Positions 8,063 through 15,058 of a stretch of 38,509 nt of DNA are shown one piece after another. Both the position numbers and the translations under genes were made by a program. How positions within the stretch are numbered: the first letter of the stretch is position 1; the number at the start of each line of letters is the position of its first letter. The notes below the pieces were generated by a model. The model ran no database searches, was not told the DNA's origin, and worked only from the letters and a program-made list of their open reading frames with translations. Source of the stretch: CAZSBB01 sp964605235. Its GTDB lineage: Bacteria > Planctomycetota > Phycisphaerae > Phycisphaerales > Phycisphaeraceae. The DNA lies in the NCBI GenBank assembly GCA_964605235.1, contig CAZSBB010000052.1, positions 1 through 38,509 on the forward strand. Reading direction: 5' to 3'.

Positions 8063-9481
8063 TCACGGCAAATGAATGAGCTGATGCCGGAGCTCCGGCA
8101 AGGCGACCGCCGCCAGCTCGAACGCCTGCCGCACCAGCGGTTGGCAGTTGTCGTACTTCGCCAGGTCGGTCAGCAGCTTGAGCGCTGCATCGCGGCCCAG
8201 GGCATGGATGTGCTGTTGCACGGGGGCAAAGTTGTCGTCAACCTTCGCCTGCGCCATCAGGGCGATGAGCTGCGTCACCGGCAGCAGGGCGAAGCCGCTG
8301 TCGCGCTGCTGCATCAGCGTCACGCAACGTTGCCCCGTCTGCAGCGCCACGGCGGCGTCGGTCGCCGTGCCCAGGTACACGCGCTCCAGCAAGTGCGTGG
8401 CGGCGTTGTTGCGGCAATAGCTCGCCACCCGCAAGGGCGTCGGCAACCGCTGATCCTCCGGCCGCCGGCGGACCCAGTTGAGCAAGGTGCGCGTCGCGGC
8501 GTCATCATGCAGCGCCGCCGCCTGCTCACCTAAACGCAGCAGTTCCGCCACGTACAGCTCGCTGTCGAGCAGTTGCCGACCCGCCACCAGCACGTTGAGC
8601 TGCGCCATCAGGCCCGGCAGGGAATCCGGCCCCAGCAGCACCGCCACCACGCGGGCGCCGTGCACCACCAGCCGCATGTCGCACTCGGCGCTGCCGGCGT
8701 AATCCCCCAGCGTCAACAACAGACGCTGCAGATCATGATCCAGCGCACCGGGCGCTCCGCCGAAGGGCGCGCCTTCGCGCACCGCGTCGCGGACGAATTG
8801 CAGGAACTGTTTTTCGAGGGCATCGACATCCACCTGCCGGGGAATGTGTTCGCCGAAGCTGTGGTCGATCACCCGGCCGGCGGCGGCGCGCACGGCGCCG
8901 AGGATTTCCATGCCGGCTTCACGGCGCAGCGCCAGTTGCTGGGGATCGTCCCCGCTGGCGAGCAGCAGTTGCGATTGCGCGCGCAGATGGGCGAGCAGGG
9001 CGTCGAGTTGGCGCTGCAGACTGGTCACGGGCGACTCCCGCCGCTGCCGAGCGCGGCGCAGGTGGGCGACGGCACTGCGCACCCGCTTGGCGGAAAGCTC
9101 CGTGTGCAGGGTGCGATTGATGTGCTGCGCCAGCGCATGATAGTTGAGCGCCTGCACATCCGGGCCCGGACGCAGACAATCGCTGAGCACCCGGTCCAGG
9201 CTGGCGGGTTGCGGGGCGGCGTGGCGGTCGTGGTTGTCGTGGTCAGTGCTGGCGGGATCGCCATGATCCGTCACTGCGGCGACCCAGGCGACCACCGCCC
9301 GCGCGGCGTCCTGCACGTTCTGGCGCAGGTCGCCGGTGGCGTCGTCCACGCTCTGGATGATCCGCCGGCGGGGGCGCGGCTCGGCCGGCGCGGGCGCGGC
9401 GACCTGCTCGAGCAGCGCACTGTCGAACAACCGCACGCGGGGGCGCAGCGAAGGTTCAGGTTGGAACCCGGGCCGGGTCAT
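8063..9481 (-). CDS. Hypothetical protein, 472 aa, mostly helical
   Basis: I do not recognise this protein. No signal peptide, membrane helix or catalytic motif is visible. The N-terminal 45 residues are Pro/Arg-rich and the next 60 include a low-complexity Asp/His-rich linker (DHGDPASTDHDNHDRH). Residues from about 110 to 150 (HALAQHINRTLHTELSAKRV) are helical and basic and could be a small nucleic-acid- or protein-binding bundle. The rest is a long alpha-helical region rich in Leu, Ala, Gln and Arg. The ATG at 9481 has an AGGA 8 bases upstream, and the stop of a 51-aa secreted peptide gene is only 14 bases before it, so the two are probably co-transcribed. The opposite strand is also open over much of this stretch, as expected at this GC content, but carries no recognisable protein. 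The coding call rests on the RBS, length and plausible composition. Confidence 0.72.
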   Translation of the reverse strand: MTRPGFQPEPSLRPRVRLFDSALLEQVAAPAPAEPRPRRRIIQSVDDATGDLRQNVQDAARAVVAWVAAVTDHGDPASTDHDNHDRHAAPQPASLDRVLSDCLRPGPDVQALNYHALAQHINRTLHTELSAKRVRSAVAHLRRARQRRESPVTSLQRQLDALLAHLRAQSQLLLASGDDPQQLALRREAGMEILGAVRAAAGRVIDHSFGEHIPRQVDVDALEKQFLQFVRDAVREGAPFGGAPGALDHDLQRLLLTLGDYAGSAECDMRLVVHGARVVAVLLGPDSLPGLMAQLNVLVAGRQLLDSELYVAELLRLGEQAAALHDDAATRTLLNWVRRRPEDQRLPTPLRVASYCRNNAATHLLERVYLGTATDAAVALQTGQRCVTLMQQRDSGFALLPVTQLIALMAQAKVDDNFAPVQQHIHALGRDAALKLLTDLAKYDNCQPLVRQAFELAAVALPELRHQLIHLP

Positions 9482-9495
9482 GGCATTGGTCCTGT

Positions 9496-9651
9496 TCAGC
9501 GGCGGGGCAGGTCCACACGCACCGGCGTGCCGTCGGAACCACCGTCCTGGCGGTGGCAGCCGGATTCAGCGCTGGCGGGGCTGGCGCACCAGAGCGGCAG
9601 CGTCAGCAGCACGGTCAGCAGCAGGCCCAGAGTCAGGCGTTTGGCGAGCAT
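9496..9651 (-). CDS. Small exported protein, 51 aa
   Basis: This short gene has a strong AGGAG exactly 7 bases upstream of its ATG. It encodes a classical signal peptide: a basic start (MLAKR), a hydrophobic core of about 15 residues and a likely signal peptidase I site after ASPASA. That leaves a mature peptide of only about 23 residues (ESGCHRQDGG...VDLPRR) with a single Cys. Cys21 of the precursor is preceded by PLW, which does not fit a lipobox. The stop lies 14 bases before the 472-aa gene on the same strand, suggesting an operon. Function is unknown. The signal peptide plus RBS make it more convincing than a random short frame. Confidence 0.6.
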   Translation of the reverse strand: MLAKRLTLGLLLTVLLTLPLWCASPASAESGCHRQDGGSDGTPVRVDLPRR

Positions 9652-10060
9652 GGGAAGGCTCCTGAAGATCGTCGGGGTCAGTCAGGCGACGACCGGTTGC
9701 CCGGCCGTCCTCTTATTCCTAACGCAGCATCGGCCGGGTTTGCTGCAGGGTGCACGCTTTGCAGTCCTGGTGGCGCGGATTGTTAATCGTTGTGTTTTCG
9801 GGGTTTGCAGGAATATGCAGATTTTTATCGCCCGCTGCGACACCCCTGCGAATTGTCAGCCTTGCGACACCCTCGCCTCGCGCCGCCAACCGGGGGCGCG
9901 CAGCAGGGGTAAAATTGTTTTATTCGCTGAGTCAGCGCCAGTTGCGCGTTTGCTCGGCGCGAGCAGGATGACTCAACCCGGCTGCTCTGGCCCAAGGGGT
10001 GGAGCTGTCGCAGCGGAGGCGACCTCCGAGCCACCTCATCCTGCAAGAAAGGAGTTTCCC
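9652..10060. other. Intergenic region between divergent genes
   Basis: This interval of about 400 bases separates the minus-strand small exported protein gene from the plus-strand secreted protein gene, so it should hold both promoters. An AT-rich patch (about 9780-9835) and a TAAAAT box at 9910-9915 are candidates, but no convincing -35/-10 pair was found. A short direct repeat (GCGACACCC at about 9837 and 9865) is visible. No gene was recognised. Confidence 0.5.
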
Positions 10061-10606
10061 ATGTTGACCAAAACCCTGACCACGGCCTTCCTGCCTCTGG
10101 TGCTGGCGGCGAGCACCCTCGCCTTCACCAGCAGCCCGGCGCAGGCGGATCGCGATGGGGATCGACGATCGGATCGGCATTCGGATCGGGGGCATGACCG
10201 GGGCCGCGACCGTTACGACCGGGGGCGCGGGCACGACCGGGATCGAGACAGCCGGTTTTCCTTCTCGCTCTCGTTGGGTACCGTGTGGTCGAATTGTCCG
10301 CCGCCGGTCTACCATCGCCGGGTGATTTATCACAGCCCGGTGGTCTACAGCGAGCGCACGGTTTTCACCACCTGCCCCCCGCCGGTGGTGGTCGAGCGCG
10401 TCGTGACGCCGGCGGTATGCCCGCCGGTGGTTGGTTACTGCACCCCCGGCTACTACACCACGCAATGGATTGAGCCGGTGTATGAGACGCGGTACGACAG
10501 TGGCGGCCGGGCCCTGCGGGTCCTGATTCAGGCCGGCTGCTACAAACAGGTCTGGGTCGCCGGCGCGTGCTACACGTCGGACGCTCATACCTGCCGCCAC
10601 CGCTGA
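10061..10606 (+). CDS. Secreted Asp/Arg-rich protein of unknown function
   Basis: This 181-aa protein begins with a signal peptide (hydrophobic core LTTAFLPLVLAASTLAF, likely cleavage after SPAQA near residue 29). Next comes a low-complexity region of about 35 residues of repeated DR/HDRGRD-type units, which is both acidic and basic. The C-terminal 115 residues are rich in Tyr, Val, Pro and Cys, with VYHRRVIYHSPVVYSERTV and repeated CPPPV motifs, and end in a segment with three Cys. The ATG follows AAAGGAG with a 6-base spacer. The frame is open far upstream (to 8573), but that part overlaps the minus-strand 472-aa gene and carries no signal, so the start at 10061 is clear. YxxxVVY/CPPP-rich secreted proteins are frequent in planctomycetes, without known function. 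It is probably periplasmic or in the envelope. Confidence 0.82.
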   Translation: MLTKTLTTAFLPLVLAASTLAFTSSPAQADRDGDRRSDRHSDRGHDRGRDRYDRGRGHDRDRDSRFSFSLSLGTVWSNCPPPVYHRRVIYHSPVVYSERTVFTTCPPPVVVERVVTPAVCPPVVGYCTPGYYTTQWIEPVYETRYDSGGRALRVLIQAGCYKQVWVAGACYTSDAHTCRHR

Positions 10607-10839
10607 AGCGCAGCCGCCGTCGCGCTGAACGTCATGCAGGCAGCTCGGCGGTGACCTGACGCTTCCTCCGCCGTCACCGATCGCCTGGGTGCTTCCAAGG
10701 CTCGGCTTTCCCCCCGGATTTCCTCGCGGATTTCCCCCGGAAAGCCCACCGCGGAACCCGCAGGCGACGGTGCGTTGCGGAGGTTTTCATTTTCCGGTTG
10801 ATGGATGCAGTCGCAGTTGCAGTCGTGTGCTTCGCGCAT

Positions 10840-10865
10840 AAAAAAAGCCGCGGGGTCGCCGCGGC
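10840..10865 (-). terminator. Rho-independent terminator of the ferritin-like gene
   Basis: Read on the minus strand, GCCGCGG and CCGCGGC form a 7-bp perfect GC stem with a 5-base loop (10847-10865), followed by seven Ts. It lies 24 bases after the TAG of the ferritin-like gene. This is the clearest intrinsic terminator in the window. Confidence 0.88.
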
Positions 10866-10889
10866 CGGGGAAAGCGGGGGAGCAACAGA

Positions 10890-11357
10890 CTACAGGTGCA
10901 TCGACTCGGCTTCGCGCAGGAAGCCGCGGAACATCCGGCGATGCTCTTCCTCATCGCCCTTGAGGGTGATGCACAGGTCCTGGGTCACCGGGTCAATGCC
11001 GTCGGTGGCGTCGATGATCTTCTGGTAGTGGGCGATCGCGCCTTCCTCGGCATCGATGACGCCCTTGATGACGCTCTTGATGTCCAGCAGATTCTTGGGC
11101 GGCTGGAGCGACTTCTGACTCATCACCAGTTCCATGGAGCCGGGGGGCGTGCCGTCGAGCACCTTGATGCGGTTGCCCAGCAGTTGGGCGTGGCCGAGTT
11201 CCTCGGTGACATCCGCCGCCAGACCGTCTTTGATGTGCTTGGCACGGATGCCTTCGAGCGCGATGGAGTTGGCGACATAGTTGATCACCGTCTCCAGTTC
11301 CATGTTGTAAGCCTTGCACAGCAGGGCGACGATTTTTTTGCGTTGAGCTGGGGTCAT
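10890..11357 (-). CDS. Ferritin-like (bacterioferritin-type) diiron protein
   Basis: This 155-aa four-helix protein has a ferritin-like ligand set: E20 in helix A (NMELETVINY), E53 and H56 (EELGHAQ), E104/E105 in helix C (DAEEGAIAHY) and E136/H139 (GDEEEHRRMF). This matches the two ExxH motifs and bridging Glu residues of bacterioferritin and related diiron oxidases. A role in iron storage or peroxide/O2 detoxification in the cytoplasm is likely. No haem-ligand Met is obvious. The ATG at 11357 is preferred over upstream in-frame starts because a GGAGGAGG sequence precedes it and the family begins here. A GC hairpin plus T-run terminator follows immediately. The ferredoxin gene lies 50 bases upstream on the same strand and may be its electron partner. 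Confidence 0.9.
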   Translation of the reverse strand: MTPAQRKKIVALLCKAYNMELETVINYVANSIALEGIRAKHIKDGLAADVTEELGHAQLLGNRIKVLDGTPPGSMELVMSQKSLQPPKNLLDIKSVIKGVIDAEEGAIAHYQKIIDATDGIDPVTQDLCITLKGDEEEHRRMFRGFLREAESMHL

Positions 11358-11407
11358 GGGAAACCTCCTCCAAGGGCGGGAAATGTCGAACCAGTTCGAT
11401 GCCGATC

Positions 11408-11677
11408 CTAACGCACCAGCACCGCGGCGAAGCGCTCGGCCCGCAGCATCTGGTCCGTCGGCACCATGGTGATGCAATCCCACGGGCACACCTGGGCGCA
11501 CAAGGTGCACCCGATGCAGCGCGGCAGATCAATCGAGCACTGCTGCATCACCTGGTCGTGCTTCCGCCCGGGCAGCGTATCAATGCAGTCCACCGGGCAG
11601 ACCGACACGCACGCCTCGCAGCCGGTGCACAGGTCTTCGTCCAGCAGGGCCAGTTGTTTGGGCAGCTTCTTTGCCAT
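11408..11677 (-). CDS. 2[4Fe-4S] ferredoxin
   Basis: This 89-aa electron carrier has two CxxCxxCxxxCP motifs (CTGCEACVSVCP and CIGCTLCAQVCP), each ligating a 4Fe-4S cluster with the usual crossed fourth ligand. The inter-motif segment has an extra Cys (VDCIDTLP...MQQCSIDL) and is longer than in clostridial ferredoxins, which suggests an RnfB/Alvin-like variant. The frame is open upstream to 11791, but the ATG at 11677 (MAKKLPKQLALLDEDLC) gives the normal short N-terminus. There is no strong RBS; instead TACAAT (11687-11692 on this strand) lies 9 bases before the ATG and may be a -10 box of a very short leader. The gene precedes the ferritin-like gene by 50 bases, so the two may be co-transcribed. 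Confidence 0.92.
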   Translation of the reverse strand: MAKKLPKQLALLDEDLCTGCEACVSVCPVDCIDTLPGRKHDQVMQQCSIDLPRCIGCTLCAQVCPWDCITMVPTDQMLRAERFAAVLVR

Positions 11678-11802
11678 AGACAAGGCATTGTAGGGCAGCG
11701 CACCGGCAAGTCCACCCCCCGGAGCCCCCGGATGTTCCCCTGGAAGTCTCCCCGGAAGTTTTATGCGACGAGCCACCTTTCGGGTTCGCATGGCGCTGGG
11801 CT

Positions 11803-11828
11803 ACGAGCCGGAAGCGTCAGCGACGGGG
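11803..11828 (+). repeat. GAGCCGGAAGCGTCAGCG dispersed repeat, single arm
   Basis: This copy contains GAGCCGGAAGCGTCAGCGAC followed by GGGG. Related copies lie at 28821 (paired with an inverted copy at 28911-28937) and 31788. It sits in the 237-base gap between the start of the ferredoxin gene and the stop of the NPCBM-like gene, and nothing else was recognised in that gap. Confidence 0.85.
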
Positions 11829-11914
11829 AAGGCGTGTGACCACCTGTGACCCACCGACGCCGCCACCCTCGCCGATCAACCCAATGCCTGATCCGTCGCC
11901 AACGCGTTGGTGGG

Positions 11915-13129
11915 TTATTCGGGTTGGACACCCCCCAGCACCAGCGCGTCGCGCAGCAGCAGGCGATCCAGCAGCGGACCATTGCGGCCGGAATCCACGA
12001 TCACGCTCAGCCGCGTGCCGGAGGCGGGAATGTTCACGGTGGCGTGCGGGGCGCGATGGTCCAGAGTCACACTGGCCATCTCCTGCTCATCCACCCGCAC
12101 CCGGACCTGAAGGTTCGCCCATTGCACACGCTGCCCCAGCGACTGGGCATCCAGATCCAGCACCGCGGTGAAGGCGATCCGTTGCGTGCCCGGCGGCAAG
12201 GTCCAGGTGATCTCGGTGGGCGCGTGCAGGTGGACGCCATCGGTGCTGAGCCGCAGGGGATACAGCGCGCCGAACACCTCCGCATCGCCGCCCTGCGCGG
12301 GCAGGTCCGCCAGGTCCATCAGCCGCCAGTGGGGCGACGCCAGTTCCACGCGCTGCACGAGCGTGATCGGCACTTCCAGCGGGCGGGTGTCCTGCCGCGC
12401 CAGCCGTGGCCGCTCCAGCGTCAGCCGATCCTCCATCAGCGTCAGGTCATCACACCGCCAGCGCGAGCCGTCGCGCAGCCAGACCAGATGGCTCGTGTGG
12501 TTGGCGGTGGTGGCAGGGTTCGCCAAGCGCAGTGCCCGGACATGCTGGCGCTCCAGTGTGACCGCCTGCCCACTCGCCAGTTGCACTTCCACGTGGGTGA
12601 AGCTCACCTGACTCACGAAGCCGCGCACGCGATCGCCGTTGCTCAGTTCCACCACGTCGTCACTGCCGGCATCGGTCAGCGGGGGCAGGGGCTCCACGCC
12701 GCGTTGCCAGGACCGCACCTGCTCCAGATTCACCGACACCGGCCCCAGCACGCCATGCCGCCAGACCAGCGTCTGCCCGGCGGCCTGCTCCTTGTCCGCT
12801 TCCCATTCACCAATGAGTACCTGCCCATCGGTCAGCACCAGGCGCTGAATCCGCGCCGCCGGCAGCGTTTCACCTTCCGCCAGCGGTTCCGTGGGAAACC
12901 CGTGCAGCTCCAGCCAGTCCGTCAGCGGCGCGGTGGTGTAGCGGCGACCTTCATCGAAATAACTCACCACGCCCGCCCGCACGCTCTGAATGTGACCCGC
13001 CTGCGGACGCAGGTCCACGCCCACCAGCACCGCGGGCGTCGCAGCCCAGCCGGCGGACGCCCCCATCAGCAGCGCCAGCAGCGCCAGCCAGCCGGCGCGT
13101 TCGAATTGTCGCGGAGCGCTAGGCATCAT
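11915..13129 (-). CDS. Exported protein with C-terminal NPCBM-like domain
   Basis: This 404-aa protein has an N-terminal signal peptide (hydrophobic core GWLALLALLMGASAG, cleavage after GWA). Beta-rich repeats of the form LVLTDGQVLIGEW and VELSNGDRVRGFVSQVSF follow. The C-terminal stretch of about 110 residues (RIAFTAVLDLDAQ..., VRVRVDEQEMASVTL, LSVIVDSGRNGPLLDRLLLR) resembles NPCBM/NEW2 carbohydrate-binding modules. It is probably periplasmic and binds glycan or another ligand. The ATG at 13129 overlaps the TGA of the terpene-cyclase-repeat gene (ATGA), so translation is coupled; a second ATG at 13126 is equally possible. It is the last gene of the operon that starts with the DUF58 gene. The NPCBM assignment rests on pattern resemblance only. 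Confidence 0.78.
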   Translation of the reverse strand: MMPSAPRQFERAGWLALLALLMGASAGWAATPAVLVGVDLRPQAGHIQSVRAGVVSYFDEGRRYTTAPLTDWLELHGFPTEPLAEGETLPAARIQRLVLTDGQVLIGEWEADKEQAAGQTLVWRHGVLGPVSVNLEQVRSWQRGVEPLPPLTDAGSDDVVELSNGDRVRGFVSQVSFTHVEVQLASGQAVTLERQHVRALRLANPATTANHTSHLVWLRDGSRWRCDDLTLMEDRLTLERPRLARQDTRPLEVPITLVQRVELASPHWRLMDLADLPAQGGDAEVFGALYPLRLSTDGVHLHAPTEITWTLPPGTQRIAFTAVLDLDAQSLGQRVQWANLQVRVRVDEQEMASVTLDHRAPHATVNIPASGTRLSVIVDSGRNGPLLDRLLLRDALVLGGVQPE

Positions 13130-14190
13130 CGTTGGAAAATCGGCAACAGGCGGTTGGGCATCTGCAACACGATCAGCGCCATGGCGGTGCCGTACGAGCG
13201 GCCGTGGCTCGAATCCCATCCGCCATCCTCCTGCTGTTTGCCCAGAAGCTGTTCGCGGATTTCCGGATACCACTGCCGCCAGTAATCGCCGCCCGCCAGG
13301 AACATCGCCTGCACCGCATAGTAGTGGCCATAAAAATAATGCCCGGGATCGCGCTGCACCTGCGACGGCCGCTGCTCCATCAGGTATTCCAGGCCCCGGC
13401 GAATCGCTTCATCCTGATACACGCCCGCGTAGTACAGGCTCGCCACGCCCGCCGCCGAACGCGGGAACGCCGACACCCCGGTGTTGAGCATGTAGCGGAA
13501 GCCGCCGTCGGAAGCGTTCTGACACTGACGCACATAGGTCAGCGCGCGCTCGATGGTTTGCGCGGGCACATGGATGCCGGCATTGCGCGCCGAGCGCAGC
13601 GCTTTGATCTGACAGATGGTCACCGACAGGTCGGCATCAAACGGCACGGGGTGGTAGCGCCAGCCGCCTTCGGAGTTCTGGCAATCGACAATCAGCCGCA
13701 CGGCTTTGACGAGCGCTTCGCGCACGCGCGGGTCGCCGGTCATGCCGTAGAGTTCGCCCAGGAACAGGGTGGCGAAACCGTGGCCATACATGGGGCCATG
13801 GGAGGTGTCGGCGGCGATCAGGCCGGTCTCCTGCACATTGCGCAGAATGAACTCCTGCGCCTTCTGCACCTGCGGCGCGTAGCTGCCGCGCTCGGGCACA
13901 TTGCCATCACACATGAACGCCAACCCCGCCAGCGCGGTGATGCCGACGTGTCGCCCGTAGCGATCCGCGCCGTAGCTGCCGTCCTCCGCCTGCGCCTGAG
14001 CGAGGCTGCGCAGCCCGCGCTCGATCGCCGCCCGCGCCGGGCCGGTGACTTCCTCGAAATTCACCACATCCTGTCCCCGGACCATCGCGGGATGCGCCAG
14101 CGGCAGCAGCAGAACCAGCAGCCACAGCAGCCGCGCCCCGCGCGGGGCGGGATGCGTGCGCCGCATCAGGTTGTGCAGCCGGGTGTTCAT
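13126..14190 (-). CDS. Exported prenyltransferase/squalene-oxidase-repeat protein
   Basis: This 354-aa protein begins with a basic leader and hydrophobic core (LLWLLVLLLPLAHP). Alpha/alpha-toroid repeats of the prenyltransferase/squalene-cyclase type follow, each ending in a QxxxGGW/F-like motif: QAQAEDGSYG, QNSEGGWRY, QNASDGGFRY and QQEDGGWDSS. No DxDD or DCTAE catalytic motif of squalene-hopene cyclases is seen, so it is not a cyclase. In planctomycetes, proteins of this kind accompany Bat/DUF58/VWA operons, and their role is unknown. The ATG has AGGCAGG upstream. The stop overlaps the start of the NPCBM-like gene. A 169-base gap containing an inverted repeat separates it from the Gln/Ser-rich gene upstream. 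It is likely periplasmic or membrane-tethered, but the signal may not be cleaved. Confidence 0.85.
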   Translation of the reverse strand: MNTRLHNLMRRTHPAPRGARLLWLLVLLLPLAHPAMVRGQDVVNFEEVTGPARAAIERGLRSLAQAQAEDGSYGADRYGRHVGITALAGLAFMCDGNVPERGSYAPQVQKAQEFILRNVQETGLIAADTSHGPMYGHGFATLFLGELYGMTGDPRVREALVKAVRLIVDCQNSEGGWRYHPVPFDADLSVTICQIKALRSARNAGIHVPAQTIERALTYVRQCQNASDGGFRYMLNTGVSAFPRSAAGVASLYYAGVYQDEAIRRGLEYLMEQRPSQVQRDPGHYFYGHYYAVQAMFLAGGDYWRQWYPEIREQLLGKQQEDGGWDSSHGRSYGTAMALIVLQMPNRLLPIFQR

Positions 14191-14232
14191 GTCCTGCCTT
14201 GAAACTATCTCACAAGACTCAAAAGAACAGAA

Positions 14233-14345
14233 ACCACAGAGTCACAGAGAGCACCGAGCAATGCTCACAGAGCGTTGCAGGAAAATCAGAGGATAAACCA
14301 GTTTCTCATGCTTGCCCTCTGTGTTCTCTGTGCCTCGGTGGTGAG
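14233..14345. repeat. ACCACAGAG-type inverted repeat, copy 1
   Basis: The left arm (ACCACAGAGTCACAGAGAGC, from 14233) and right arm (14313-14345, CCTCTGTGTTCTCTGTGCCT then CGGTGGTGAG) are imperfect inverted copies. They occupy most of the gap between the Gln/Ser-rich and terpene-cyclase-repeat genes. A second copy is at 18614-18729 in the same operon. The transcript could fold into a long stem. Confidence 0.78.
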
Positions 14346-14359
14346 TTGTAGACCATTGC

Positions 14360-15058
14360 TTACTGCGCCTCCTCCGCCAGCCGACGATAGTACGCTTCGG
14401 TCAGCTCTTCATATACCGGGCTGAATTTTTCATCATGGCCCTGCAGCAGTTCCTCGCGCAAGCGCGGGGGCAGATTGCCCCACTCGGCACGCAGCTCATC
14501 CAATGCCCCGGCAGTCTGTCCGGACTCCGGCTGAGCGGGGTTGCCGTTCTGGCCCGGCGTCGCGCCCGCCTGCGCCTGGGCTTGCGCCTGGGCGCCTTGT
14601 TGCCGCTGCCCCTGCTGCTGTTGCTGGTTCTGGCCCGCCTGCTCCTGCTGCGACTGGCTGGAGGAGGAACTGCTGCTGGAACTGGACGAATTCTGCTGTT
14701 GCTGCTGACTGGCGGCCGCGATGAGTTGATCCAGCCGATCGAGGATCGTCTGCTGCAGCCGCTGGGTGTCGAGCCCCGGATCGCGCCCCGCGCCCAAACG
14801 CTCAGCCGCCTGCTGCATGTCCGCGATCACCTGGTTGAACTCATCACCCCCCGGCTGGGTTGGCACGTGGGCGGGGGGTTGGGCCGGCGCGGGTGCATCC
14901 GCAGACGTCGGCTTTGGCGGCGTGGTCGGCGCGGGGGTGAGATTGAGCAGGTCATCAAGCGTGGGCGCTGAGCCAGTGTCCGCGCCTTGGACGATCAACG
15001 TCAGCGTCAGTATCAAAGCACTTGTGAGCCAGCAGGTGCGCGGGGTGAAGTGGGTCAT
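14360..15058 (-). CDS. Exported Gln/Ser-rich protein, function unknown
   Basis: This 232-aa protein starts with a signal peptide (TCWLTSALILTLTLIVQGAD). A Pro/Ala-rich linker follows (about 35-70), then a helical segment (FNQVIADMQQAAERL), then a low-complexity stretch of runs of Gln, about eleven consecutive Ser and further Gln/Ala repeats (about 117-180). The C-terminal segment of about 50 residues (WGNLPPRLREELLQG...YYRRLAEEA) is conserved-looking. It resembles the C-terminus of DUF4175-associated and metalloprotease-like planctomycete proteins, ending in a YEELTEAYYRRLAE-type helix. The Ser run uses mixed codons (TCG, TCC, AGT, AGC), so it is kept at protein level and not by slippage. The ATG overlaps the TGA of the upstream 1172-aa gene (ATGA), implying coupled translation and a shared complex. 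Confidence 0.8.
   Translation of the reverse strand: MTHFTPRTCWLTSALILTLTLIVQGADTGSAPTLDDLLNLTPAPTTPPKPTSADAPAPAQPPAHVPTQPGGDEFNQVIADMQQAAERLGAGRDPGLDTQRLQQTILDRLDQLIAAASQQQQQNSSSSSSSSSSSQSQQEQAGQNQQQQQGQRQQGAQAQAQAQAGATPGQNGNPAQPESGQTAGALDELRAEWGNLPPRLREELLQGHDEKFSPVYEELTEAYYRRLAEEAQ

Noticed and set aside
8573..10060. Upstream extension of the + strand frame that ends at 10606
   Set aside because: Only the part from 10061 has an RBS and signal peptide; the rest overlaps the 472-aa and 51-aa genes on the other strand and shows no protein-like features.
10585..10839. Minus-strand 84-codon frame after the terminator of the ferritin-like gene
   Set aside because: No RBS or recognisable sequence; it begins inside the T-run/terminator neighbourhood.
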